From Bacteroidota bacterium (GTDB lineage: Bacteria; Bacteroidota; Bacteroidia; B-17B0; Aurantibacillaceae): a DNA stretch of 64,000 nt. The stretch lies in the NCBI GenBank assembly GCA_016708845.1, contig JADJFB010000004.1, forward strand, positions 62,001-126,000. Reading direction: 5' to 3'. Below, in pieces: positions 34,946 through 44,112 of this stretch. Numbering within the stretch: the stretch's first letter is position 1; every line of letters starts with the position of its first letter. The notes under the pieces were generated by a model that was not told where the DNA came from, did not search any database, and saw only the letters and a program-made list of their open reading frames with translations. The position numbers were made by a program, and so were the translations under genes.

Positions 34946-35239
34946 TTTGTAAAACTATACATTTTAATGAAATGAAAATCATCACAAATATTAAAACTAG
35001 CTCATACGTTGGTAATAGTGCGGCTGGTTTTGGCAATTCGGAGCGAACCGCCATTCTGGGAAGTTTTTGCGGGGCTAATGGAGGTTGGCGAATTGCCTTG
35101 ATTTTTTGTTTCTTTTCGTCAAGGAAAAAGAAAAGTAAAAACACCGTGATTTTTGAAAAAAATCATTTTTCTCCGCCATTTTCATATAATTGCCATTGAA
35201 AACCAGCAACTTACAAGTGGCGTTTTTTCAAATTTTTAG
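34946..35239. other. Intergenic region with no gene recognised, ispE-accA
   Basis: No convincing gene was found between ispE and the accA promoter. Base composition shifts to locally higher GC (about 35020-35100: TTCGGAGCGAACCGCC, GGGGCTAATGGAGGTTGG). An inverted pair follows at about 35110-35140, where TTTCTTTTCGTCAAGG faces AAGGAAAAAGAAAAG. I suspect another dispersed element, but only one copy is in view. Confidence 0.4.
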
Positions 35240-35247
35240 TATCTTTG
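35240..35247 (+). promoter_or_regulatory. -7 box for accA
   Basis: TATCTTTG matches TAnnTTTG exactly and lies 27 bases upstream of the ATG at 35275. No clear TTG was found at the normal spacing. Confidence 0.6.
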
Positions 35248-35274
35248 CCCCCTAACTAATTACACAAACACTAC

Positions 35275-36237
35275 ATGATTTATCTTGATTTTGAAAAGCC
35301 AATTCAGGAGTTAGAAGAAGAATTAGAGAAATTAAAAAGCGTTGCTGAAAAAAGCAAAGTGGATATGAGCAAAGCTGTTAAAGAAGTTGAAGCTAAAATT
35401 CATTCAAAACGTGTTGAGATTTTTTCTAACCTAACTGCATGGCAAAGAGTACAAGTAAGTCGTCACCCCGAAAGACCTTACACTTTAGCATATATCGACG
35501 CTGTTTCTAATAGTTCATTTATTGAATTGCATGGAGATAGAACTGTTGGTGATGATAAAGCGATGGTTGGAGGATTTGGTGACGTTGATGGACAAACAGT
35601 AATGTTTATTGGTCAACAAAAAGGAATTAATACCAAGATGCGTCAAATACGTCGTTTTGGTATGGCTAATCCTGAAGGTTACCGCAAGGCATTACGTTTA
35701 ATGAAGATGGCCGAAAAATTCAATAAACCAATTGTGACTTTTATTGACACTCCAGGCGCATACCCAGGATTAGAAGCAGAAGAGCGCGGACAAGGGGAAG
35801 CGATTGCCAGAAACTTATTAGAAATGACCCAATTAAAGGTTCCTGTAATTTGTATCATCATTGGCGAAGGTGCAAGTGGTGGCGCATTAGGAATTGGTAT
35901 TGGCGATAAAGTATTAATGTTAGAGAACACGTGGTACTCTGTTATTTCTCCTGAATCATGTTCATCTATTTTATGGCGCAGCTGGAGCTTTAAAGAAACA
36001 GCCGCTGAAGCTTTGAAATTAACAGCAGATGATATGAGCAAAAATGGATTAATTGATGGCATCATCAACGAACCATTAGGTGGCGCTCATAACGACCAAG
36101 CAGCGATGTTTGCAACCGTGAAAGCAGAAATTTTAAAACACTTAGCAACCTTAAAAAAACAAACACCCGAAGAACGCATCAATGCTCGTATCGAAAAATT
36201 CAGCAACATGGGTGTGGTTCATGAATTAGAAAATTAA
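35275..36237 (+). CDS. accA: Acetyl-CoA carboxylase carboxyltransferase subunit alpha
   Basis: AccA, together with AccD, transfers the carboxyl group from biotin to acetyl-CoA to make malonyl-CoA. The 320-residue length is normal. The N-terminal helical start ([18 protein letters not shown]), the crotonase-like core ([20 protein letters not shown]) and the glycine-rich [15 protein letters not shown] are present. efp follows after 30 bases, so accA and efp form a likely pair. Confidence 0.97.
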   Translation: MIYLDFEKPIQELEEELEKLKSVAEKSKVDMSKAVKEVEAKIHSKRVEIFSNLTAWQRVQVSRHPERPYTLAYIDAVSNSSFIELHGDRTVGDDKAMVGGFGDVDGQTVMFIGQQKGINTKMRQIRRFGMANPEGYRKALRLMKMAEKFNKPIVTFIDTPGAYPGLEAEERGQGEAIARNLLEMTQLKVPVICIIIGEGASGGALGIGIGDKVLMLENTWYSVISPESCSSILWRSWSFKETAAEALKLTADDMSKNGLIDGIINEPLGGAHNDQAAMFATVKAEILKHLATLKKQTPEERINARIEKFSNMGVVHELEN

Positions 36238-36267
36238 AAAATTATAACATCATAAAATTTAGAACAA

Positions 36268-36831
36268 ATGGCAGATACAGGTGATATTAACGTAGGATCG
36301 ATTATTAGATTTAATAATGAATTAGTAGTGATTACAGAATGGCAACACCGCACACCAGGTAATTTACGTGCATTTTACCAAGCTAAAATGCGTAACTTAT
36401 TAAATGGTAAACAAACCGAAAACCGCTTTAGAAGTGGCGAAGGCGTTGATGTGGTTCGTGTTGATTTTAAACAAATGCAATACATTTACCAAGAAGGTGA
36501 ATTTGCAGTAGTAATGGATAAAGAAACATTTGAGCAAGTATACGTTCCAGTAAAATTATTTGGAGATAGTTTCCAATTTTTAAAAGAAGAAATGGAAGTG
36601 AAAATTTCTTTTGAAGGTGATACGGTAATTTTAGCAGAAGCACCAACATTTGTAGTTTGCGAAATTACGTATGCAGAGCCTGGAATTAAAGGCGATACAG
36701 CAACTAACACATTAAAGCCAGCTACTTTAGATTCAGGAGCAACAGTAAGCGTTCCTTTATTTTGTAACGAAGGCGATTTAGTAAAAGTTGATACTCGCAC
36801 CGCTACTTATGTAGAGAGAGTTAAGAAATAA
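36268..36831 (+). CDS. efp: Elongation factor P
   Basis: EF-P relieves ribosomes stalled on polyproline. The 187-residue, three-domain protein is full length (KOW-like domain 1, OB domains 2 and 3; C-terminal signature GDLVKVDTRTATYVERVKK). At the tip of the domain-1 loop, where E. coli has PGK with the modified lysine, this protein has TPGNLRAF, so the tip residue is Asn (residue 32). The usual Lys or Arg modification target is therefore absent. It lies 30 bases after accA and is followed by a terminator. Confidence 0.95.
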   Translation: MADTGDINVGSIIRFNNELVVITEWQHRTPGNLRAFYQAKMRNLLNGKQTENRFRSGEGVDVVRVDFKQMQYIYQEGEFAVVMDKETFEQVYVPVKLFGDSFQFLKEEMEVKISFEGDTVILAEAPTFVVCEITYAEPGIKGDTATNTLKPATLDSGATVSVPLFCNEGDLVKVDTRTATYVERVKK

Positions 36832-36854
36832 GATTCGTTAGAATTAATAAATTG

Positions 36855-36890
36855 AATCCCTTTGTTGTTTAGCAAAGGGATTTTTTATTT
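36855..36890 (+). terminator. Terminator after efp
   Basis: AATCCCTTTG pairs with CAAAGGGATT around TTGTTTAG and is followed by TTTTT. Confidence 0.9.
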
Positions 36891-36902
36891 AGTAGAATTA
36901 TT

Positions 36903-37123
36903 GGGCGTTGCCTTCGGCCTGGGCTTTACGCTATAATCTTTTTGTAAAGGAACACAAAAAGGATTTTCGCTACTTTCCCAAACGCAGCTTTGTGGTAAGA
37001 TCGAAAAGGTTACTCCGAACCTTGAAATGTAAACTCCCGCGTGAGGGATGCAAGCGTAAATCCTTTTGTGAGGAACGAACAAAAGATTGCAGCGGGTCAG
37101 CCCGACCCGAAGGGGCACGCCCA
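36903..37123. repeat. Dispersed repeat family A, copy 3
   Basis: It opens GGGCGTTGCC and closes GGGGCACGCCC, forming inverted ends. The right half contains GCGTGAGGGATGCAAGCG, AATCCTTTTG and AAAAGATTGCAGCG, as in copies 1 and 2. The left half contains CTATAATCTTTTTGTAAAGG and AAAAAGGATTTTCGC, inverted relative to the right half. It lies 12 bases beyond the efp terminator. Confidence 0.85.
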
Positions 37124-37132
37124 ATTTTTTAA

Positions 37133-37807
37133 CTAAAGTGCCTCCATCTTATTGCCCTCAGCCATCGTCACCGAGCGGTTGATATAAGTTTTCATTAACT
37201 CTAAATCATGCGAGGAAACAATGATGAGTTTACCTTGTTCAGCACACAATTGTTGGAGGGTTGCAAACAAATGATGTTTGGAGGTATGATCTAAAAAAGC
37301 AGTTGGTTCGTCGAGTACAATAATAGGCGTTTGTTGCGCTAAAGATTTTGCAATCATTACCTTTTGGCGTTGCCCGTCGCTGAGCTCATCAATCAATTTA
37401 TCTTTTAAAGGCAATAGGTTTAATTGCTCTAGCGCTTTTGTTACAATGGCTCCATCTTCTGGTGTTAGTTTTCCAAAAATGTTAATGTAAGGAGTACGGC
37501 CTGTTGCCACTACATCCCAAACGGTTAAATTAAAGCCGCCAATTTTTTCGGTAACAACAATAGATAATAATTGTGCTAATTGTTGAGTCGTAAACTGAGA
37601 ACTAGGTTTATTATTAATTTTTATGTCTCCTGCTAAGGGCGCTAAATTCCCCGTCATGGTTTTTAAAAGTGTTGATTTACCAATGCCGTTATCTCCAATT
37701 AATCCTACTAAATCGCCGGTATGCACGTGCAAGTTAATATCTTTAAACACGCTGTTGTGTTTGCCTTTGCTTTTGTATCCTATTTCTAAATTCGTAATCT
37801 CTATCAT
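37133..37807 (-). CDS. btuD: ABC transporter ATP-binding protein, cobalamin-type importer
   Basis: The 224-residue ATPase has Walker A (GDNGIGKSTLLK), the signature motif LSDGQRQKVM (LSDGQ variant of LSGGQ), Walker B (PIIVLDEPTAFLD) and the switch histidine in IIVSSHD. It belongs to the FecE/BtuD group and is slightly short of the usual 250 residues. Its start overlaps the permease stop by four bases. The B12 riboswitch upstream of the operon makes vitamin B12 the likely cargo; the symbol rests on that inference. Confidence 0.88.
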   Translation of the reverse strand: MIEITNLEIGYKSKGKHNSVFKDINLHVHTGDLVGLIGDNGIGKSTLLKTMTGNLAPLAGDIKINNKPSSQFTTQQLAQLLSIVVTEKIGGFNLTVWDVVATGRTPYINIFGKLTPEDGAIVTKALEQLNLLPLKDKLIDELSDGQRQKVMIAKSLAQQTPIIVLDEPTAFLDHTSKHHLFATLQQLCAEQGKLIIVSSHDLELMKTYINRSVTMAEGNKMEAL

Positions 37808-38802
37808 CCTATACTTAATTTAGATTTGAATAATAAATAAATTACTACTGGCGAACCAATCAAGGTGGTTACTGTATTGATTGGTAACATGAACTGGCTA
37901 TTTAATACTTGGCAAATCACATCGGCTGTTAATACCACACAAGCGCCTAACAATAAACAAAAAGTCATTTGATGTAAATGATGCGATGTTTTAAAAAACA
38001 AACGCGAAGCAATGGGCACCGAAATTCCTACAAAGGCAATTGGTCCGCAAAAAGCAGTGATAACTCCTACTAGCACCGCAGAAATAATAATAACAGATAA
38101 TCGCAAGGCATTAACATTCACTCCTAAATTTTGAGCGTATTGTTCGTTTAATAAAATGGCGTTGAGAGGTTTAATAAAAAAGAAACTCGCTATAATGGTT
38201 ACAGCATAAATAGGAATCACAAAATACAAATCTTGTAAGGTGGTACTTCCCACACTTCCCATGCCCCACATCACAAAGGTTTTTAAATTGTCAGCATTAC
38301 TCATGTATTCTATTAATCCTTGCAAGGCGCTTAATATTTGCCCAAGCATTAAACCTACCAATAAAACAGTAACATTACTTTTATTTTTTCGGGAGATTAA
38401 TAAGATAATAAGTGTCACAAAAAACGCACCCATGATGGAGAATAAAGTCACGATACTTTTTCCCATAATAAAAAATCCAGAAACATGTATGGAGGAAATC
38501 ATCATGGTGGCAATGGCTACAAATAAGCTAGAGCCACTACTTACACCTAACACATAAGGCCCCGCTAAAGGATTACGAAACAAGCTTTGCATCAACAATC
38601 CGCATAAAGCTAAACCAGAGCCTGCAATAATAGAGGTGAGTGTTTTTGGTAATCTTATGTCGTATAAAATAGACGAGAACATGGGATTAGATGTCTCGAT
38701 AGAAAATAAATTGGTGCTTCCAAAACATAAATCACATATAGCAAGCACTGCTAAAACTAGCAGTAGCATCAGGGTTGTGAATATGAATTTAGATTTTGGC
38801 AT
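37804..38802 (-). CDS. btuC: FecCD/BtuC-family ABC permease
   Basis: The 332-residue protein has about ten membrane helices and the family motifs DIRLPKTLTSIIAGSGLALCG, GVSSGSSLF and GPIAFVGISVPIASR. Permeases of this family import cobalamin, haem or ferric siderophores. It lies between the ATPase gene (four-base overlap) and the binding-protein gene. A family B repeat of about 100 bases separates it from the latter. Function as BtuC is inferred from the upstream riboswitch. Confidence 0.88.
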   Translation of the reverse strand: MPKSKFIFTTLMLLLVLAVLAICDLCFGSTNLFSIETSNPMFSSILYDIRLPKTLTSIIAGSGLALCGLLMQSLFRNPLAGPYVLGVSSGSSLFVAIATMMISSIHVSGFFIMGKSIVTLFSIMGAFFVTLIILLISRKNKSNVTVLLVGLMLGQILSALQGLIEYMSNADNLKTFVMWGMGSVGSTTLQDLYFVIPIYAVTIIASFFFIKPLNAILLNEQYAQNLGVNVNALRLSVIIISAVLVGVITAFCGPIAFVGISVPIASRLFFKTSHHLHQMTFCLLLGACVVLTADVICQVLNSQFMLPINTVTTLIGSPVVIYLLFKSKLSIG

Positions 38803-38846
38803 CTTTCAAATTTACACTTCTTTTTTAATATTTAAGTTTAGTAATA

Positions 38847-38950
38847 GGAACACAGATTTGGCGAATTAAGCAGATTAGCACGGATTAATTTTGTATGACT
38901 TTAAATAAATAATCAGTGTAAATCAGTTGTGTCTGTTGGATCCGCGTTCC
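38847..38950. repeat. Dispersed repeat family B, copy 3, inside the btu operon
   Basis: The ends are AGGAACACAGATTT and GATCCGCGTTCC, with the core AATCAGTGTAAATCAG related to that of the other copies. It fills the 151-base gap between the binding-protein gene and the permease gene, so it would be transcribed within the operon. Confidence 0.82.
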
Positions 38951-38953
38951 AAT

Positions 38954-40087
38954 TTATTTTAATTTTTTATAAAATGTAAACTCATGATTTGGTAATAGAG
39001 TAGGAGAGAAGATAGCAATTAAATCTGCTAATACTTCATCTGGATTGGTAATACCCGTTTCCCAATAGTTGCTGTAACCTAATGCATTTTGTGTTTTATT
39101 GTTATTATATAATTGATTGTTTTTGCAGGCTTTAAATAAATCGTAACGTTCATCATAACTCAGTAATTCTTTTTTAGAGTTGAGGTTATATAAGTTAATC
39201 CAAATGTCGCAATCCTTTGCTTTCGCATAAACGGTTTCAAAGGACTGAGCAGAGCTTCCTGTTTTAGAGTCTTCTTTCCAAAAGTAATCGCCACCAGCGT
39301 CTTCAATTAAATGCGCAATAAAACTTTTACCTGCGGGTATGTACCAAGCATCACCATATTTAATTTCCGTTAGCACACTAGGTTTATTAAGGTTTGTTTT
39401 TGCAAGGGTTTTTAAATCGGTGTATTTTTTTTCAGTGATTTGAAATAGAGAATCCGCTGCACTTTCTTTATTAAAAAAGTAAGCAAAAAATTTAATCCAT
39501 TCGGCGCGTGCTAAGGGCGTTTCTTCTAAATGGTCAATACTAACGGCAATAGGCATAGACGATTGCACTAATTTTTTATCCACGTCATCTTTCGGGCTTC
39601 CCATACCAAAGGTTAAAAATAAATCAGGTTGCAGGGCGATGGTCTTTTCAATATCAATTTGTGGGCCTTTTGATAATTCGATGATAGAGCCTTTTTTTAC
39701 TTGCTCTTGAATAAATGTATTGTTGTAATAATCTACATTATCAATGGCTACGATTTTATCCTCGCATTTTAATTGCGCGATCATAGTTGTGTAAATAGAA
39801 CTCATGGATGCAACGCGAGCGATAGGTGTTTTGATGTAGTAAGCGTCTTTTGTATAATTAGGTTTTTGATGTTTGTATAATACAAAGGAAGCAGTAATAG
39901 CACTATCATTTTTATTACCATGTAATTCGAGCACTGTAAAATCAGCGGAAGTTTTAATGGTAAAACGTTTAGCGTAAGAAAGCGGAACGCTTGTCAATGT
40001 ATTTTTCGCTTGTTGTTCTTCATTTGTTGACGCGCAAGAAAGCATCAGCAAAAGCGGTATAAAGAGAATTATTTTTTTTAGCATCAT
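38954..40087 (-). CDS. btuF: ABC transporter substrate-binding lipoprotein, cobalamin-type
   Basis: The 377-residue protein has a lipoprotein signal (MLKKIILFIPLLLMLSC) and the two-lobed FepB/BtuF fold. Markers are RVASMSSIYTTMIAQL, the domain-linking IALQPDLFLTFG, and the family's second-lobe motifs. It is the first gene of the operon after the cobalamin riboswitch, so B12 (or a related corrinoid) is the probable ligand. Bacteroidota usually also need a TonB-dependent BtuB receptor; none is in this window. Confidence 0.85.
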   Translation of the reverse strand: MMLKKIILFIPLLLMLSCASTNEEQQAKNTLTSVPLSYAKRFTIKTSADFTVLELHGNKNDSAITASFVLYKHQKPNYTKDAYYIKTPIARVASMSSIYTTMIAQLKCEDKIVAIDNVDYYNNTFIQEQVKKGSIIELSKGPQIDIEKTIALQPDLFLTFGMGSPKDDVDKKLVQSSMPIAVSIDHLEETPLARAEWIKFFAYFFNKESAADSLFQITEKKYTDLKTLAKTNLNKPSVLTEIKYGDAWYIPAGKSFIAHLIEDAGGDYFWKEDSKTGSSAQSFETVYAKAKDCDIWINLYNLNSKKELLSYDERYDLFKACKNNQLYNNNKTQNALGYSNYWETGITNPDEVLADLIAIFSPTLLPNHEFTFYKKLK

Positions 40088-40186
40088 AAGCGTATGTATG
40101 TTGTTGCTTTGCTTTATTTCGCAATGCTAAAAAAATAAAATTAAAAGGAAGGAAAATGTGTTATAACAGAATGTAAATTCATGTAG

Positions 40187-40345
40187 TTTAACACATCAGG
40201 CCTGACTTGAGCTTCATTTCGCGAAAGCATTGTCAATTCGAAATAGGTAGGTTTCTGACTTGTAACATTTTTTGTTACTTACAGTTGCGCGACAGTTCGT
40301 GATTTAAACACGATTCCCTTTTAATTTACAGCTAAGTAAAGCCTT
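40187..40345 (-). ncRNA. Cobalamin (AdoCbl-class) riboswitch
   Basis: The minus strand carries the conserved blocks of the B12 aptamer in order: AAAAGGGAATC (around 40312-40322), CGCAACTGTAA (40279-40289) and the B12-box-like AAGTCAGAAACCTACC (40246-40261). The last differs from the consensus at one G. A GTTACAAAAAATGTAAC-like arm lies between them. A palindrome TCAGGCCTGA (40195-40204) sits at the 3' side and may belong to the expression platform. It precedes the binding-protein gene by about 100 bases. Exact boundaries are estimated. Confidence 0.88.
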
Positions 40346-40385
40346 TTTCGGTTGATGAAGAAATATAGTAAAGAACTAGTAGGCA

Positions 40386-40393
40386 CAAATATA
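40386..40393 (-). promoter_or_regulatory. -7 box for the btu operon
   Basis: The minus strand reads TATATTTG, about 45 bases upstream of the riboswitch aptamer, as expected for its promoter. Confidence 0.6.
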
Positions 40394-40427
40394 TCAATAA
40401 ATTTTAAGACTGTGTATTTGTTTAATT

Positions 40428-40451
40428 CGCTTCGACTCCGCTCAGCGTGAC
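40428..40451. repeat. Palindromic repeat family C, copy 2
   Basis: CGCTTCGACTCCGCTCAGCG is a near-perfect hairpin. It is the same core as the copies in ispE and at 49350-49410. It lies between the btu promoter and the histidine kinase stop codon. Confidence 0.8.
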
Positions 40452-40455
40452 ATTA

Positions 40456-41415
40456 TTAAAACTGAAATTGAAAAACAGTTCCTTTTGGTTGGTTATTACT
40501 AATTTTAATAGCAATTTGATGTAAATCGCAAATGCTTTTTACAATAAATAAACCAATGCCTGTGCCTTTGGTTTTGCGTGTATTTTCACTACCACTTCTA
40601 AAAAACTTTTGAAATACCTGTTCTTTTTCGTTGTCAGAAATTCCACATCCTTGGTCTTTTATTTCTAATAGTGGTTTACTATTTATTGTTTTCAATATCA
40701 CTTCAATATTTATCAGATCAAAAGAATATTTAATCGCATTTTCAATTAAGTTAATAATAATAGAAGGGAGCAATTCTTTGTCGCCTTCATAGTCTATATT
40801 TTTTTCTACGTGTAATTGAATCGTGTTATTTTCGAGTTGGGCTGAAAAATAACGTTTCACAGTTGTTTCCAATAATTCACTTAAATTCAACTTTTCTTTT
40901 TGAATGCTTAGATTGTTGTTTTCAATTTGATTGGCCATTAAAACATTGTCAACCAACTTGTGTAAGCGACCAGTTTCGTTTAAAGCATTATTTAATAATT
41001 CTTTTTGTTTGTCTCTATCTAACTCGTGTTTTAATAAAGTTTGTAGTTGAAGTTTAGTAGCAGCAATAGGTGTTTTGAGTTCGTGTGAGACACTTAAAAT
41101 AAAATTACTTTGTTGATGCGCTAATGCTGTTTCTCGACGAATAGACTTTCGTACTTGATATACTCCAAATAATAGAATTAATAAAAACACAGTGCCTTCG
41201 CCTACAATCATGTATACTTGAGCCGTTTTTTTGTGCTGTAAAGCATCAATGTCTCTTAAGATAATTTGGTCGTCGCTTGAGGATAAGGCGGCTAAATTTT
41301 GTTTTAAGGAAATGATGTTGTTAGATTGTCTTACCAATAAAACTTCCCACCATAAAAATTGCAAAACAATGTAGCCGACTAAAACAAAAAATATGAAACT
41401 CGTTCGTTTAGACAC
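40456..41415 (-). CDS. Sensor histidine kinase, orphan in this window
   Basis: The 319-residue inner-membrane kinase has two membrane helices (about residues 7-27 and 66-86) around a short periplasmic loop. A HisKA domain (FILSVSHELKTPIAATK; the phospho-acceptor His is in SHELKTP) and an HATPase domain (NLIENAIKYS, DQGCGISDNEKEQVF, GTGIGLFIVKSI) follow. No response regulator gene is adjacent on either side. The sensor loop is too short for a recognisable ligand-binding domain. It follows the large secreted protein gene by five bases on the same strand. Confidence 0.9.
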   Translation of the reverse strand: MSKRTSFIFFVLVGYIVLQFLWWEVLLVRQSNNIISLKQNLAALSSSDDQIILRDIDALQHKKTAQVYMIVGEGTVFLLILLFGVYQVRKSIRRETALAHQQSNFILSVSHELKTPIAATKLQLQTLLKHELDRDKQKELLNNALNETGRLHKLVDNVLMANQIENNNLSIQKEKLNLSELLETTVKRYFSAQLENNTIQLHVEKNIDYEGDKELLPSIIINLIENAIKYSFDLINIEVILKTINSKPLLEIKDQGCGISDNEKEQVFQKFFRSGSENTRKTKGTGIGLFIVKSICDLHQIAIKISNNQPKGTVFQFQF

Positions 41416-41420
41416 AACAT

Positions 41421-44104
41421 CTATTTATTGAATATCTGTAAAAAGCCTTTTAAATCTCTTGGTACTATCCCTTTTACTCTTATTTCATTTACCTGACACA
41501 CATAAAAATATGTTCCTTCTGTGGCTTGTAATTTTGATTGTATGACTTTGCCATCCCATAAAAATGCTGGATCGGTCGTTTCATATACTAAAGTTCCCCA
41601 ACGGTTATAAACTTTCAAATCAACGTCTTTGATAAATTTATTTTTTATGGCTTTAAAGAAATCATTGGCACCATCGCCATTTATTGTAATAACATTAGGC
41701 AGTTCGTATTCTGGGCAGTTATCTACACATACTTTTGCACTTTGACTACTTTCGTTCGCGAACGAATCAACCGCCGTAATGGCATAACAACCAGCAATAG
41801 AAGTTAAGTTATCAAAAGCCAGAATAGTGTCGCTTAGAGTTTTTACAGAGTCTATTAATTGTAATACTTCATCTTCCGTTTCTGCAAAATAAATATGGTA
41901 TTTCACAACATCATCACTACAAGTGTTATTCGGATTATTCCAGGTCAGCATTAAACTAGGAACTAAACAATCCGATACAATTTCCAATTTAGGAGCACAA
42001 GGAGGCGTTGTATCTTTTGGTTTATCGCAAACTTCTTGCGAAAAATTTAAGAGAGGACTGAAAATAGTTGGATCTGAATATTGCCCTTTCGATTGAACTT
42101 TGTAACAATAAAGCGCACCGTTTACTAAACCAGTATCAGTATAGGTTAAAAGGGTGGTACTGTCTCTTAATGTAAATACGGTTTGAGAAGATGTTTTTCT
42201 GAAAATATAATATTTATTATTTGTCCAAGGCACTTGTTGTTGCCAATTTAGTTTCAATTGATTGTCGCTTGCTGTTAATGACAAAAACACGGAAGAAGCT
42301 TTTTGTCCGTTACCAATAAATTGTCCGTTTGCATAAAACTCTATTTTATATGTGTTAGAATTGCTTTGTGTGTTAATGGCTGTATGCACAAATGTGGTAT
42401 CCGATAATTGGTTTAACGCCGCAAAGTAAGGTTTATTAACAGAGTATACTTGAGTAAATGTTCCCGAAAAACCTGCATGGTGCATCAATCGAAATTCATA
42501 GGGGCCAGGAATGGCGGTGGTATCAAGATTGTTAATGCCTAGCAATGGTTTAACCCAACGAACAAAAACGGAACCCGTATTTAAGTCAGTAGATTGTACA
42601 TCTACATTAACCAAAATTGGTACATCACGTTTTAGTTGAATACAGTTAGTTTGGTTAGAGGCATAACTTTCTGAACCATCTAGATAAACGGCAACAACAA
42701 TATAATTGTAATTTGTGCCTTGTGATAAACCATTACCACCATTTGTATCTAAAAACGTGGTGTCATTTAAACTGGCAGTGCAACCAACTTTTACATAACC
42801 GGTGGAAGCGGGCACACCTACTTCGCAATTGGCGTGAGTCCATGGCGTACAGTTTTCTTTACGATACACACAATACTGTGCAATTTTATTTCCAGTCGTT
42901 AATTGACAGCTTGGTTTTGTCCAAGTTATTTTAATACTAGTGCCTAAAGGAACAGCTACCACATTTAATGGTGGTGGCGGAACAACAGTGATATTAAACG
43001 TTTTGAAATCAACTAAACTAACAGTAGGGTCAGTATCTTTTACTTTGATAGTAACTTGGTATGGTGTTTTACGAATGTGATTGCAATTGGTTTGCCATGT
43101 AAATAACCCGCTGATAGACGTAAATCCTGGTGGAGACGAAAACGTAGCAATTGTTGGGGACACGTTAAATGGTCCGCCATTAGCCTCCATAGTTAAAAAA
43201 TCATTATCAGGATCTGTTGCAGTAATTGTTTTTGTAATAATACTGCCAGCAACAACGCAGGTATCTGTAATAGGTTGGATGCTAGGAGGATTATTACTAC
43301 ACTGACCAACATCTACTTGTAAATCTCTTAAAATGTATCCAACTAAATAGTATTCGCCCGCATCGTCTTTTCTCCATTCTTTAATAATCATGGCTAAATT
43401 ATATTCGCCTTGTAATTGAGGACTGCACCATGTTAATGTGCCGGTAGTAGCATTTACATTGTAAGTTCCTCCGCCAGTTTGTGGATAGGTGTAACCTACA
43501 ATTGGAAATCCTCCACTTCCTCTGCACTGAGTTAATTCATAAGATAGACTATCGCCATCTAAATCAACAGCACCTGGATTGTGTAAAAAACATTTGTAAA
43601 CACATCCATCATCAATAGGAGGGAAAGTTAGTATTGGAGAACTATTTTTTCCAGTTCCAAAAGTAGGAATTACTAAAAACGATTCGATATAAAATACTTG
43701 ATTTACAGAATTTGGAAGATTGATAACCCCCGCATTTCTATTAGGTCTTCCATGCTAATTTTATAATTGCCTGGACCTGGATAAGTATGTGTAGTTACAT
43801 ATTCATTTAGTTTGATATTTGAATTTAAAGGAACGCCATTTAAAGCAGGAGGAGAACACAAGCCTGAAACACCATTGCTTCTTAAAACAACAGCTCTTGT
43901 TCCATCTCCAAAATAAACAGTGTCTTCACATCTATCAGCTAAGTTGGTTCCATTAATATTGGTGTAGGTTGTTACCTTTATTTCGTATGTAAGACCAAAT
44001 AACCAACGATAGGTTATTTCTCCCGCACGATTGTGCGTAGCTTTTGAGCTAAGGAAAAAGCCTAAGCACAAAATAGTGAATAATAAATATCGATTCTTGA
44101 ACAT
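41421..44104 (-). CDS. Large secreted surface protein with gliding-motility C-terminal domain, one frameshift
   Basis: As written there are two frames, 43703-44104 and up to 43391. Adding one base to the GG at 43744-43745 gives EDPNRNAGVINLPNSVNQ, exactly as in the neighbour gene, and unites them into about 894 residues. A signal peptide (MFKNRYLLFTILCLGFFLSSK) precedes a beta module shared with the next gene. Fibronectin-like domains follow (NVVAVPLGTSIKITWTKPSC, VPILVNVDVQST). A CHU_C tail ends the protein (LPNVITINGDGANDFFKAI, YNRWGTLVYET, GTYFYVCQV). It should be exported by the type IX system. The ligand is unknown. Confidence 0.8.
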
Positions 44105-44112
44105 GATAAATT

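Noticed and set aside
36885..37132. Short frames on both strands in the efp-btuD gap
   Set aside because: They lie entirely inside dispersed repeat family A and have no start signal or protein-like pattern.
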